64,000 nucleotides of DNA, taken from positions 806,001 through 870,000 of the forward strand of contig NZ_JAIQZK010000001.1 of the NCBI RefSeq assembly GCF_020075545.1, written 5' to 3'. Below, piece after piece: positions 32,351 through 41,500 of this stretch. Made by a program: the position numbers and the translations under genes. Source of the DNA: Nocardioides sp. TRM66260-LWL (GTDB lineage Bacteria; Actinomycetota; Actinomycetes; Propionibacteriales; Nocardioidaceae). A model generated the notes under the pieces. That model saw nothing but the letters and a program-made list of their open reading frames with translations, ran no database searches and was not told the origin of the DNA. Every line of letters begins with the position of its first letter. Positions within the stretch are counted from its first letter, which is position 1.

Positions 32351-33229
32351 TCAGAGCGCCCAGGTGCGGCCGGCCAGGTGCGGCGCGCCGCTGCGGGGGC
32401 TGCTGAGCGAGAACGCGAAGCCGTCGTCGAGCACGCGGGAGCCGAAGGCCACCGCGCCCGGCAGGAACACCGGCTTCTTGAACGCGACGTCGACCTTCAC
32501 CGCGCCCGGCAGGCGGTTCTCCAGTGCCGCGACGCAGCGGGCCATCGTCCACATGCCGTGGGCGATCTGACGCTGGAAGCCCAGTGCCTTCGCCGTGAGC
32601 GGGTAGAGGTGGATGGGGTTGGCGTCGCCGGAGACCGCCGCGTAGCGCCGGCCGAGGTCACCGGGGAGCCGCCACACGATGCCGGTCGGGTCGGCGTCGG
32701 GGAAGGACGAGCCGGACGGCGCGTCCGGGGTGCCCTTGCCGCGGCGCAGGTAGGTGGAGACCGACTCCCACACCAGCTCGCCGCCGGCGTGCACCTCGGT
32801 GGAGAACTCGAAGATCGTGCCCTTGGGGTGCGGCAGCGGGGCGCTGACGCGGGCGGCGACCTCGAGCTCCTCGCCGACCAGGATCGGCCGGTGCCCGGTG
32901 ATCGAGTTCTCCAGGTGCACGGTGCCGATGGCCGGGGCCGGGAAGGCGGCGTCGGTCATGATCGCCATGTGCAGCGGGAACGCGAGCATGTGCGGGTACG
33001 GCAGCGGGACGGCGTCCTTGGTCGGGAAGCCGCACACGCGGGCGTACGCCTCGACGTGCGCGCGGTCGATCCGCACGGCCGGACGCTGGTACCCCAGGCC
33101 CTCGAAGCCCTGCGAGGACGCCTTCTTGACGCCGGGCAGCGAGCCGACGACCGGCAGGGAGGGCAGCGCGGCCTTCAGCAGCACGGACGCGCCGGTGGCG
33201 CCGTCCCAGGTCTTGGTCTCGACGGCCAT
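32351..33229 (-). CDS. htdX: MaoC-like (R)-3-hydroxyacyl dehydratase
   Basis: 292 residues. It is a double hot-dog enzyme of the MaoC/hydratase-2 type, acting on 3-hydroxyacyl thioesters. The C-terminal half carries the hydratase-2 motif SGDANPIHLYPLTAKALGF (catalytic Asp and His), and QIAHGMWTMAR follows. The N-terminal half is a degenerate hot dog (YPHMLAFPLHMAIMTDAAFP). The neighbour order, next to fabG4 (one base apart) and divergent from fadA2, matches Mycobacterium tuberculosis Rv0241c-Rv0242c-Rv0243, where the dehydratase is HtdX. The symbol rests on this synteny. Confidence 0.88.
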   Translation of the reverse strand: MAVETKTWDGATGASVLLKAALPSLPVVGSLPGVKKASSQGFEGLGYQRPAVRIDRAHVEAYARVCGFPTKDAVPLPYPHMLAFPLHMAIMTDAAFPAPAIGTVHLENSITGHRPILVGEELEVAARVSAPLPHPKGTIFEFSTEVHAGGELVWESVSTYLRRGKGTPDAPSGSSFPDADPTGIVWRLPGDLGRRYAAVSGDANPIHLYPLTAKALGFQRQIAHGMWTMARCVAALENRLPGAVKVDVAFKKPVFLPGAVAFGSRVLDDGFAFSLSSPRSGAPHLAGRTWAL

Positions 33230-33230
33230 C

Positions 33231-34565
33231 TCAGGCGCCCAGCATCATCTGGCCGCAGACGCGGACGACGTTGCCGTTGACCGCCGAGGAGGCGGGGCTG
33301 GCGTACCAGGCGATGGTCTCGGCGACGTCGACGGGCAGGCCGCCCTGCGACATCGCGTTGAGCCGCTGGCCGACCTCGCGGGTCGCGAACGGCACGGCGG
33401 CGGTCATCGCGGTGATGATGAAGCCGGGGGCGACGGCGTTGATCGTGATGCCGTCCTCCAGCTCCTCGGCGAGGGAGTCGACGAAGCCGATGACGCCGGC
33501 CTTCGAGGCCGCGTAGGACGTCTGGCCGAGGTTGCCCGCGATGCCGGCGATCGAGGCGACGCCGATGATCCGGCCGTTGGCGTTGACGACCTTCTGCGCC
33601 AGCAGCTCGGCGGTGATGCGCTCGGGGGCCTCGAGGTTGATCTGGAGGACCTTGCCGAAGCGGTCGGGGTTCTGGTTGGCCAGCTTCTTGTCCAGCGTGA
33701 CGCCGGCGTTGTGGACGACGACGTCGACGCCGCCGTGCTTATCCTTGAGGTGCTGGGCGATGCGCTGCGGGGCGTCCTTGGCGGTGATGTCGAGGGTCAG
33801 CCAGTCGCCGTCGATCTCCTTCATCACCTTCTGCAGGTCGCTGGCGGCCTGCGGCACGTCGAGGCCGACGACGGTGGCGCCGTCGCGGTGCAGCACGCGG
33901 GCGATCTCCTCGCCGATGCCGCGGCTCGCGCCGGTGACGAAGGCGACCTTGCCGGCCAGCGGCTTCGTCCAGTCGGCGACGTCCGCGCCGTGCTTCTCGC
34001 CGTGGGCGCCGATGCGCACGACCTGGCCCGAGACGTAGGCCGACTTGGGGGAGAGCAGGAAGCCCAGGGTGGAGAGCAGGGAGTCCTCGTAGCCCTCGGC
34101 CACGTAGACGAGCTGGACGGTGCCGCCCTTGCCGATCTCCTTGCCGAGGCTGCGGGTGAAGCCCTCGAGCGCGCGCTGCGCGATGCGGGCGCTGCCCTCG
34201 AGCGACGCCGGCGGGGTGCCGAGGACGACGACCCGCGCGCAGCTGCTCAGGCTGCGCAGCAGCGGGGTGAAGAACGCCTGCAGCTCGACGAGGTCCTCGA
34301 CGGTCTCGAGGCCGGTGGCGTCGAAGACCAGGCCCTTGTAGCGCTCGCCGTCGGCCTTCTCGGTGGCCGACGCGATGCCCAGCACGTCGAGCAGGCCCGG
34401 GAGGGACTCGCCCACGCGGCCCTTGCCGCCGACCAGCACGGTGCCCTGGACGAGCGGGTCGCCCGCGGTGTAGCGGTCGAGCTTCGTCGGGTTGGGCAGG
34501 CCGAGGTTCTTGACCAGCAGCTTGCCGAGGGGGGAGTCGGTGAAGGCCTGGTACTTGTCGCTCAT
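33231..34565 (-). CDS. fabG4: High-molecular-weight 3-oxoacyl-ACP/CoA reductase
   Basis: 444 residues from ATG 34565 (MSDKYQAFTDSPLGK). It is FabG4-like: an N-terminal flavodoxin-like domain without an obvious active site (about 1-210) precedes a classical SDR domain (about 215-444). SDR motifs are VTGASRGIGEEIARVL, DVVVHNAGVT, and the Ser-Tyr-Lys site VASIAGIAG then TSYAASKAGV. HMw FabGs are about 450 residues and NADH-dependent. With htdX and fadA2 it probably cycles 3-oxoacyl- and enoyl-CoA. It has a promoter region shared with fadA2 that contains two GTAACTC copies. Confidence 0.94.
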   Translation of the reverse strand: MSDKYQAFTDSPLGKLLVKNLGLPNPTKLDRYTAGDPLVQGTVLVGGKGRVGESLPGLLDVLGIASATEKADGERYKGLVFDATGLETVEDLVELQAFFTPLLRSLSSCARVVVLGTPPASLEGSARIAQRALEGFTRSLGKEIGKGGTVQLVYVAEGYEDSLLSTLGFLLSPKSAYVSGQVVRIGAHGEKHGADVADWTKPLAGKVAFVTGASRGIGEEIARVLHRDGATVVGLDVPQAASDLQKVMKEIDGDWLTLDITAKDAPQRIAQHLKDKHGGVDVVVHNAGVTLDKKLANQNPDRFGKVLQINLEAPERITAELLAQKVVNANGRIIGVASIAGIAGNLGQTSYAASKAGVIGFVDSLAEELEDGITINAVAPGFIITAMTAAVPFATREVGQRLNAMSQGGLPVDVAETIAWYASPASSAVNGNVVRVCGQMMLGA

Positions 34566-34651
34566 GGTGTCCTCTTCGTGTGGCGCGTGACGTGACGATC
34601 GGTCGGTGAAGTCCGTGGGGCTCCGTCCGAGGGCACGCGGAGCCGCGAACA

Positions 34652-34671
34652 TGTAACTCCAGGTGTAACTC
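34652..34671. promoter_or_regulatory. Direct repeat in the fabG4-fadA2 divergent promoter
   Basis: TGTAACTC occurs at 34652-34659 and again at 34664-34671, 12 bases apart, in the middle of the 176-base divergent intergenic region. The second copy runs on as TGTAACTCGG. The same AACTCGG word is the core of the inverted repeat before the nearby tetR gene (36816-36836), so a common regulator is plausible. Confidence 0.45.
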
Positions 34672-34741
34672 GGTGTCCACATTTCGTGACGTGGCACTCA
34701 GAGACTTCCCGCCAAGGCTACTCGCCAGTAATGATGCGTGC

Positions 34742-36025
34742 ATGCAGACCACCACCCGCCGCGTCGTCGTGGTCGGAGGGAACCGGATTCCCTTCGCCCG
34801 GTCGAACACCGTCTACAGCACCGCGTCCAACCAGGAGATGCTCACCGCAGCCCTCGACGGCCTCGTCGAGCGCTTCGGCCTGGAGGGGGAGCGCATCGGC
34901 GAGTTCGTCGCCGGCGCCGTCCTCAAGCACTCGCGCGACTTCAACCTCGCCCGCGAGACCGTCCTCGGCTCCAAGCTCTCGCCGGAGTCGCCCGCCACCG
35001 ACATCCAGCAGGCGTGCGGCACCGGCCTGCAGGCCGCGATCTACGTGGCCAACAAGATCGCCCTGGGTCAGATCGACGTCGGCATCGCCGGCGGCTCCGA
35101 CACCACCTCCGACGCGCCGATCGCGATCTCGGAGAAGCTGCGCAAGAAGCTGATCAAGCTCAACAACGCCAAGACCACCAAGGACCGCCTCGCGATCCTG
35201 GCCTCGATCCGCCCCGGCGACATCGGCCTGGCCATCCCGTCCAACGGCGAGCCGCGCACCGGCCTGTCGATGGGCGAGCACCAGGCGCTGACCGCCCTGG
35301 AGTGGCAGATCACCCGCGAGGCGCAGGACGATCTCGCGGCCACGTCGCACCAGAACCTCGGCAAGGCGTACGAGGAGGGCTGGCAGGACGACCTGATCAC
35401 GCCGTTCCGCGGCGTCGAGCGCGACAACAACCTGCGTCCCGACTCCAGCGTCGAGAAGCTCGCCAAGCTCAAGCCGGTCTTCGGCAAGGGCGAGGCCGCC
35501 ACGATGACGGCCGGCAACTCCACCCCGCTGACCGACGGCGCGTCCGTCGTGCTGCTGGCCAGCGAGGAGTGGGCCAAGGAGCGCGGCCTGCCGATCCTGG
35601 CGTACTTCACCGCCTACGAGACCGCCGCGGTCGACTACCTCCACGGTGGCGAGGGCCTGCTCATGGCCCCCGCGTACGCGATGGCCCGGATGCTCGAGCG
35701 CGAGGGCTACAAGCTGCAGGACTTCGACTTCTACGAGATCCACGAGGCCTTCGCCTCGCAGGTGCTCTCGACCCTCAAGGCGTGGGAGGACCCGGTGTTC
35801 TGCAAGGAGCGCCTCGGTCTCGACGCCCCGCTGGGCTCGATCGACCGCAGCAAGCTCAACGTCAAGGGCTCCTCGCTCGGTGCCGGCCACCCGTTCGCCG
35901 CCACCGGCGCGCGGATCGTCGCCAACGCCGCGAAGCTGCTCGCCGAGAAGGGCTCCGGCAAGGCGGTCATCTCCGTCTGCGCCGCCGGCGGCCAGGGCGT
36001 CACCGCCATCCTCGAGCGCCCCTGA
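34742..36025 (+). CDS. fadA2: Acetyl-CoA acyltransferase (thiolase)
   Basis: 427 residues from ATG 34742. It is a thiolase that cleaves 3-oxoacyl-CoA in beta-oxidation, or condenses in reverse. The nucleophile is Cys92 in IQQACGTGLQAA; the C-terminal Cys413 is in VCAAGGQGVTAI; the His motifs are FYEIHEAFASQ and GAGHPFAATGARIV. The usual loop is present, with KDRLAILASIRPGDIG unusual but common in the FadA2 group. It is divergent from fabG4-htdX and ends in a strong hairpin. Confidence 0.94.
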   Translation: MQTTTRRVVVVGGNRIPFARSNTVYSTASNQEMLTAALDGLVERFGLEGERIGEFVAGAVLKHSRDFNLARETVLGSKLSPESPATDIQQACGTGLQAAIYVANKIALGQIDVGIAGGSDTTSDAPIAISEKLRKKLIKLNNAKTTKDRLAILASIRPGDIGLAIPSNGEPRTGLSMGEHQALTALEWQITREAQDDLAATSHQNLGKAYEEGWQDDLITPFRGVERDNNLRPDSSVEKLAKLKPVFGKGEAATMTAGNSTPLTDGASVVLLASEEWAKERGLPILAYFTAYETAAVDYLHGGEGLLMAPAYAMARMLEREGYKLQDFDFYEIHEAFASQVLSTLKAWEDPVFCKERLGLDAPLGSIDRSKLNVKGSSLGAGHPFAATGARIVANAAKLLAEKGSGKAVISVCAAGGQGVTAILERP

Positions 36026-36045
36026 TCGCACCACCTCGCCTGACG

Positions 36046-36084
36046 ACGACGGCCGGTCACCCCGTGGGGGTGGCCGGCCGTCGT
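36046..36084. terminator. Terminator between fadA2 and tetR
   Basis: An 18-base stem with one G-T pair, ACGACGGCCGGTCACCCC (36046-36063) and GGGGTGGCCGGCCGTCGT (36067-36084), with a 3-base loop, between convergent genes. Confidence 0.8.
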
Positions 36085-36105
36085 GCGTGCTGGGCGTCGT
36101 GCGGG

Positions 36106-36798
36106 TCAGGCGGGCGTGCGACGCCCCGCGAGCGCGAGCGCGGAGTCGACGAGGTAGGCGCGCACCTGGTCAGCGGAGATCTCGCCGACGGTGGGGACGC
36201 CGGGTGCCGCCTCGGTGACCAGGATGCCGACCCGCGCGAGCTGCAGCGCGCCGAGCCCGCTGGCGTAGAGCGTGTTGGCGAGCAGGTCGGGGTCGGCGAC
36301 GTCGAAGACGCCCCGCTCGACGCCGTCGCGGATGCAGCTGGAGAGCACGCTCAGGCAGCTCGAGATGCCGCGACCGAGGCGGAACAGCGCGGACTCGGAG
36401 ATCTCGTCGAGCAGCTCGGGCCCGGAGCGCCGCATCAGCGCCTGGGCGCAGTCGACGAACGCCGGGTGCGCGAGGGCGTAGTCGACGAAGGCCGTGACGA
36501 TGCGGCTGAGCCGCTCGGCGTGGGGGAGCGCGTCGTCCGCGGCCTCGAGGAGGTCGGTGCGGAGCTCGTCGAGGTAGCCGACGAGGGTCAGCGCGAAGAT
36601 CTCCTCCTTGCCGGTGAAGTGCCGGTAGACGATGGCGCGGTTGATGCCGACGGACTTGGCGATGTCCTCGATCTGGGCGTCGCGGACGCCGCGCTCGTCG
36701 AACAGCGCACGCGTGGCGGCGACGATCTCGGCCTCGCGCGCGCGGCGGCGCGCGGCGGCGGCGGATCGACGTCCGTCGGTGGCGGGTGCGTGGGCCAT
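36106..36798 (-). CDS. TetR-family transcriptional regulator
   Basis: 230 residues from ATG 36798. An upstream Met would start inside the operator and is rejected. The helix-turn-helix is about 20-65: REAEIVAATRALFDERGVRD, then IEDIAKSVGINRAIVYRHFT. The C-terminal ligand domain has the TetR_C pattern (FVDYALAHPAFVDCAQALM). A perfect 21-base inverted repeat lies 18 bases before the start, so it probably represses itself. The convergent fadA2 and divergent fabG4 promoter share part of this sequence, making lipid-metabolism control likely. The ligand may be an acyl-CoA, which is an inference. Confidence 0.92.
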   Translation of the reverse strand: MAHAPATDGRRSAAAARRRAREAEIVAATRALFDERGVRDAQIEDIAKSVGINRAIVYRHFTGKEEIFALTLVGYLDELRTDLLEAADDALPHAERLSRIVTAFVDYALAHPAFVDCAQALMRRSGPELLDEISESALFRLGRGISSCLSVLSSCIRDGVERGVFDVADPDLLANTLYASGLGALQLARVGILVTEAAPGVPTVGEISADQVRAYLVDSALALAGRRTPA

Positions 36799-36815
36799 GG
36801 CGGCATGGTACGACG

Positions 36816-36836
36816 TGTGCAACTCGGAGTTGCACA
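36816..36836 (-). promoter_or_regulatory. tetR operator
   Basis: TGTGCAACTC (36816-36825), one base, then GAGTTGCACA (36827-36836): a perfect dyad just upstream of tetR. It is typical of TetR self-control. Confidence 0.8.
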
Positions 36837-36868
36837 TCTGTGACGGAAGCCCTCCGGACGCCGCCTCG

Positions 36869-38392
36869 TCAGCCGAGGGCGCGCACCGCGTCGATCGTGT
36901 CGGCCTGCTGGGCGGTCTTGTCGTCGCGGTAGCGGACGACCCGGGCGAACCGCAGCGCGACGCCGCCGGGGTAGCGGGTGGAGCGCTGGACGCCGTCGAG
37001 GGCGATCTCGACGACCTGCTCGGGGCGGACGTGGACGACGTGGCCCTCGTGGTGGGTCTGGAGCGCGAGGAAGCGCTCGGTCTGCCAGGCGAGCATCTCG
37101 TCGGTCATGCCCTTGAACGTCTTGCCGACCATCACCGGCGGACCGCCCTGGGGGTCGCGGGCGCCGAGGTGGATGTTGGAGAGCAGGCCCTTGCGGCGGC
37201 CCGAGCCCCACTCGACCGCCAGCACGACGAGGTCGAGGGTGTGGACGGGCTTGACCTTCACCCAGGCCGCGCCGCGGCGTCCGGCCTCGTAGGGGGCGGT
37301 GAGGCTCTTGACGACGACGCCCTCGTGGCCGTCGGCGACGACCTGGGCGGCGAAGGCCTCGGCGGCGTCGGGGTCGTCGGTGACCAGGCGCCGCACCCGG
37401 TGGGCCTCGGGGACGAGCGCCTCCAGGGCGGCGAGCCGGTCGGCGGCGGGGGCGTCGAGCAGGTCGACGTCGTCGAGGTGCAGCAGGTCGAAGAACCACG
37501 GGACGACGAGCTCGGTGCCGCCGCTGCGGCGGGAGGTGCGCGAGGCGGTGTCCTGGAACGGGCGGGGGCGGCCGTCGTCGGCCAGCGTGAGGGCCTCGCC
37601 GTCGAGCACGACGCGGCGGGCGGGCAGCGCCCGGACGACGTCGACGACGTCGGGCAGGCGGGCGGTGAGGTCCTCCAGGCTGCGGCTGGCAATGCGGACG
37701 TCGTCGCCGTCGCGGTGCACCTGGATGCGGATGCCGTCCAGCTTGGCGTCCACTGACACCGGCCCGCCGTCGCGGTCCACGAGCGCGGCGACCGCGGAGG
37801 CCACCGAGGTGTCGGACGACGCCAGCATCGGCAGCACCGGGCGTCCGACGGTGAGGCCCACGGCCGCCAGCGCGTCCTCGCCGGCGAAGGCCAGCGGCGC
37901 GATCGCGACGGTCGACCCGGCCAGCATGGCGGCCCGCCGGACGGCGGCCAGCGGCACGTCGCCGGCCCTCGCCAGCGCCTCCTGGACCAGCGCGTCGAGC
38001 GCCCCCTGCCGCACCTCGCCCAACGCCAGCGAGCGCAGCCACGGCTGCTCGACCTCGGTGGCCCGGCCGAAGAGCGACTCGACGGCGGCGGAGCGCATGG
38101 CCGCGGAGCCGGGACCGGCGAGGGCGGCCATCGCGGCGAACGCGGCATCGGTCTCCGCGACGGTGAGCGTGGCCTCGGCGGCGGGCGCCGGCAGCGCGGT
38201 CATCGAGCGCCACCCCAGGCCGGTGCGGCGCTGGCGCAGCGCCCCGCCGAGGTAGGAGGTGACGATCGCCAGGGTCTCCTCGCCCTCGGCCGCCGCCTCG
38301 GCCAGCACGGGCGCGAGCAGCGCGACCTTGGCGGTGCGCGATCGGGTGGCGGCGAGCCCGGCGGAGCAGGCGGCGAGATCGGCGAGCAGCAC
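36869..38392 (-). CDS. ligB: ATP-dependent DNA ligase (LigB type)
   Basis: 507 residues from GTG 38392. The N-terminal DNA-binding domain (about 1-200) is helical, then the nucleotidyltransferase core has motif I VDAKLDGIRIQVH with the AMP-accepting Lys217, motif III AFHDTASRTS-type DTASR, motif IV EGVVVKS and motif V WVKVKP. The OB domain follows (LLSNIHLGARDPQGGPPVMV; the MVGKTFKG block). Length and order match mycobacterial LigB (Rv3062). It seals nicks with ATP beside the essential NAD-dependent LigA, which is not in this window. It is 70 bases upstream of tetR on the same strand. Confidence 0.93.
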   Translation of the reverse strand: MLLADLAACSAGLAATRSRTAKVALLAPVLAEAAAEGEETLAIVTSYLGGALRQRRTGLGWRSMTALPAPAAEATLTVAETDAAFAAMAALAGPGSAAMRSAAVESLFGRATEVEQPWLRSLALGEVRQGALDALVQEALARAGDVPLAAVRRAAMLAGSTVAIAPLAFAGEDALAAVGLTVGRPVLPMLASSDTSVASAVAALVDRDGGPVSVDAKLDGIRIQVHRDGDDVRIASRSLEDLTARLPDVVDVVRALPARRVVLDGEALTLADDGRPRPFQDTASRTSRRSGGTELVVPWFFDLLHLDDVDLLDAPAADRLAALEALVPEAHRVRRLVTDDPDAAEAFAAQVVADGHEGVVVKSLTAPYEAGRRGAAWVKVKPVHTLDLVVLAVEWGSGRRKGLLSNIHLGARDPQGGPPVMVGKTFKGMTDEMLAWQTERFLALQTHHEGHVVHVRPEQVVEIALDGVQRSTRYPGGVALRFARVVRYRDDKTAQQADTIDAVRALG

Positions 38393-38424
38393 GTCGCCAG
38401 TGTGTCGGCAGGGTCGAAGCGGGC

Positions 38425-38446
38425 GGCCCGCCCGACCGGGCGGGCC
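38425..38446. repeat. Hairpin in the 202-base gap before the M36 protease
   Basis: GGCCCGCCC (38425-38433) pairs perfectly with GGGCGGGCC (38438-38446). A weaker one (GTCGGGG with CCCCGAC) follows at about 38488-38510. The gap between ligB and the protease must hold both their promoters; the hairpins may be in the protease leader. No riboswitch class is recognised. Confidence 0.5.
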
Positions 38447-38594
38447 GACGGGTGTGACGACCTTCGCAGGGTTTCCTGCACCGGGGACGGTCGGGGGCCG
38501 TAGCCCCGACGGCGGCGGCGCGTTGAGGCGACAACCCATCCTCCCCACGCCGTCGGTCCCGCTCGGGCGTCGGCCAGACCGGACAAGGTCCCCC

Positions 38595-41500
38595 ATGAAT
38601 CGTCTGCCCCGGCGCCTGCGGCGCCCGTCCTTCCTCCGTCCGATGGTGGCCGGCACCGCGCTCGCGGTGATCGCCGCGCCGGCCCTGCACCAGGCGGCGG
38701 TGGCCGCCCCGCAGTCGTCGCCGTCGGCGGTCGCGCCCGTCGGCGCGGTGCCCTTCGCGGGCGATGCGCTCGCCCACCTCGAGTTCGACAGCCGTGCCGC
38801 GGCGGCGCCGCTGGCCCCGACCGCGGCGCAGCGTCGGGCGGTGGCCGCGCTCGGTGACGTCGTCGTCCGGTGGAACGCCACCGGCACCCCGCGGACCATC
38901 GACGCCGGTGCGGGCTTCCTGTCGGGGCCCTCGTCCGCTGCTCCGCTGACGATCGCTCGCGCCTGGCTCGCGCGGCACGCCGCGGCCTTCGGCCTCACGT
39001 CCGCCCAGGTGCGCGCTCTGCGGGTCGTCCGCGACCACCCGCTGCCCGGCGTCGGCGCCCGCGTGATCAGCCTCGCCCAGACCTTCGACGGCGTGCCGTC
39101 GGGCTACGGCGCGATCATGACGCTCCTGATCGACCGGCGCGGTCGGGTGGCGAGCTACGCCGGCGACACGGTGCGCGGTGCCGACCTCGGCGGCTCCTTC
39201 GACCTCACGCCCCGGCAGGCGCTCACCGCCGCTGTCGCGGCGCTCGCACCGGACCTGACCGGCTTCGCGCCCGTCGACACCGGCACCGTCGCCGGCGGCT
39301 ACCGGGTCTTCGACGGGGGCGTCCTGGGCGCCAGGCAGTACGTCCGCCGGGTCGCCTTCCCGACCGCGCAGGGCGCGCGGGCGGCGTACGCGGTGCTGTC
39401 GATCCTCGGCGCCGACCACGCCTACGCGACGATCGTCGACGCCCGCACCGGACGCCCGCTGCTGCGCAAGTCCCTCGTCCAGTGGGAGTCCGACGGCACG
39501 GTCTTCGAGAACTACCCGGGCGCGCCGCGCGGCGGCAAGCCCGTCGTTCGGAGCTTCGGCCCGACCGCGCAGTCGCCGGGCGGCTACGTCGACCCCAGCG
39601 GCACGGCGGGGGCACCCGGCGTCACCCTGCTCGGCAACAACGCCGACGCCGCCAAGGCCTGGACGGTGCCGCTCGTCGCGGCCGACCAGTACAACCGGAC
39701 GGTCTCGCCGACCTCGTCGTTCCGCTTCGACTTCCCCGACGCCTGGCGCCGCTCGAAGGGCGCGACCGGCTCGTTCGTCCAGGACGCCGACGCCGCCTCG
39801 ACCAACCTGTTCTGGCACCACAACCGGATCCACGACGAGTACTACCAGTTCGGCTTCACCGAGAGCGGGGGCGACTTCCAGCTGCTGAACACGGGCGGCG
39901 GCAGCACGCCCGCCGGTGGCGACCCGATCGTCGGCGGCGCCCAGTCGGGCGCGCTGAACCTCACCAGCGAGGTGATCGACCTCGGTCGCAACAACGCCAA
40001 CATGCTCACCCTGCCCGACGGCATCCCGGGCTTCACCAACATGTACCTCTGGGAGCCGGTCGACGACGCGTTCGAGGGCCAGCCGCGGGACGGCGACTTC
40101 GACGCCACGATCATCCAGCACGAGTACAGCCACGGCCTCTCGAACCGCTACGTCGGCGGTGGCGGCCTCGGCTCGCTGGGCACCACCGAGTCCGGTGCCA
40201 TGGGCGAGGGCTGGGGCGACTGGTACGCCATGAACCACCTCTTCCGCGAGGGCCTGAGCCGGACCGCCGTCGTCGCGGCCTACGTCGGCGACCCGCACCG
40301 CGGCATCCGCAACTGGAACTACGCCGAGAGCCCGCTGACCCTCGGCGACTACGGCTACGACCTCACCGGACCGGAGGTGCACGCCGACGGCGAGATCTGG
40401 ACCGCCACCCTCTGGGAGCTGCGCAGCCAGATCCTCCGGGCCGTCGGCGGCGACCAGCGCCGGGCCAGCGACGTCGCAGAGCACCTCGTCACCGACGCCA
40501 TGCCGATCAGCCCGCAGGCGCCGTCGATGCTCGACATGCGCGACGCGATCGTGAAGGCCGCGCGGCTGCGCTACGGCACCCGCTACCTCGACGCCGTGTG
40601 GACGGCGTTCGCGAACCGCGGCATGGGCGTCTCCGCCAAGGTCGCGGGGGAGACCGACACCGACCCCAGGCCCGGCTTCGACGTGCCGACCGCGGCGCGC
40701 AACGGCCGGCTGCGGTTCGTCGTCACCAACGCCTCCACGGGGCGTCCGGTCGAGGGCGTGCGGCTGCTCGGCGGCGAGTTCGAGGCTCGCGCGACTCCCT
40801 TCGCCACCACCGACGCCGCCGGTCGGGCGAGGGCCGCGTTCGTGCGCGGCTCGCACCTGCTGACGATCCAGGCCCCCGGCTTCGGCCTCACCCACACGAC
40901 CCTCAGGGTCACCGGCTCCCGCACCGTCCGCCTGGCGATCCGGCCGAACGTGCTCTCGGCGCAGACCGGCGCGAAGGTCGTGAAGGTCACCAGCGAGCAG
41001 GACGCCACCCCGGCCGCCGCGCTGCTGGACGACACCGAGGCCACCTCGTGGCGCACCGCCGACGCGGGCACCGCGTACAACGCGGGCAGGAAGGCGCAGG
41101 CGACGATAAGGCTCGGCCGCTCGGCGCGGATCGACACCCTCGCGGTGAGCGTCTACAAGCCGACCAACGCCCCGCGCTTCGCCGCCGCCCGGCAGGTGAG
41201 GGTGGAGACCTCGCGCGACGGACGCCGCTGGACGACCGCGAAGGTCGCGTCGTTCTCCTTCGACGGCCCCCGGCCCACGGCACCCGACCTGAACCTGCAG
41301 ACGCTGCGGCTGGCCGAGCCCGTCACCGCGTCGTTCGTGCGGGTGACCCCGCTCAGGACGTTCGGCGACGGCGCCGCCAACGCCGGCACCGCGATCGTCG
41401 CCGAGGTGCAGGCCTTCGGTCCGACCCGCGGCATCACCCCGACCAGGCCGAGGCCTGACCGGCCGCGGACCGTGTCGGGCAGCGTCGCGGTCGGCAACCC

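Noticed and set aside
38399..38594. A ydaO-type (c-di-AMP) riboswitch before the secreted protease
   Set aside because: Two GC hairpins exist, but none of the conserved ydaO sequence blocks is present.
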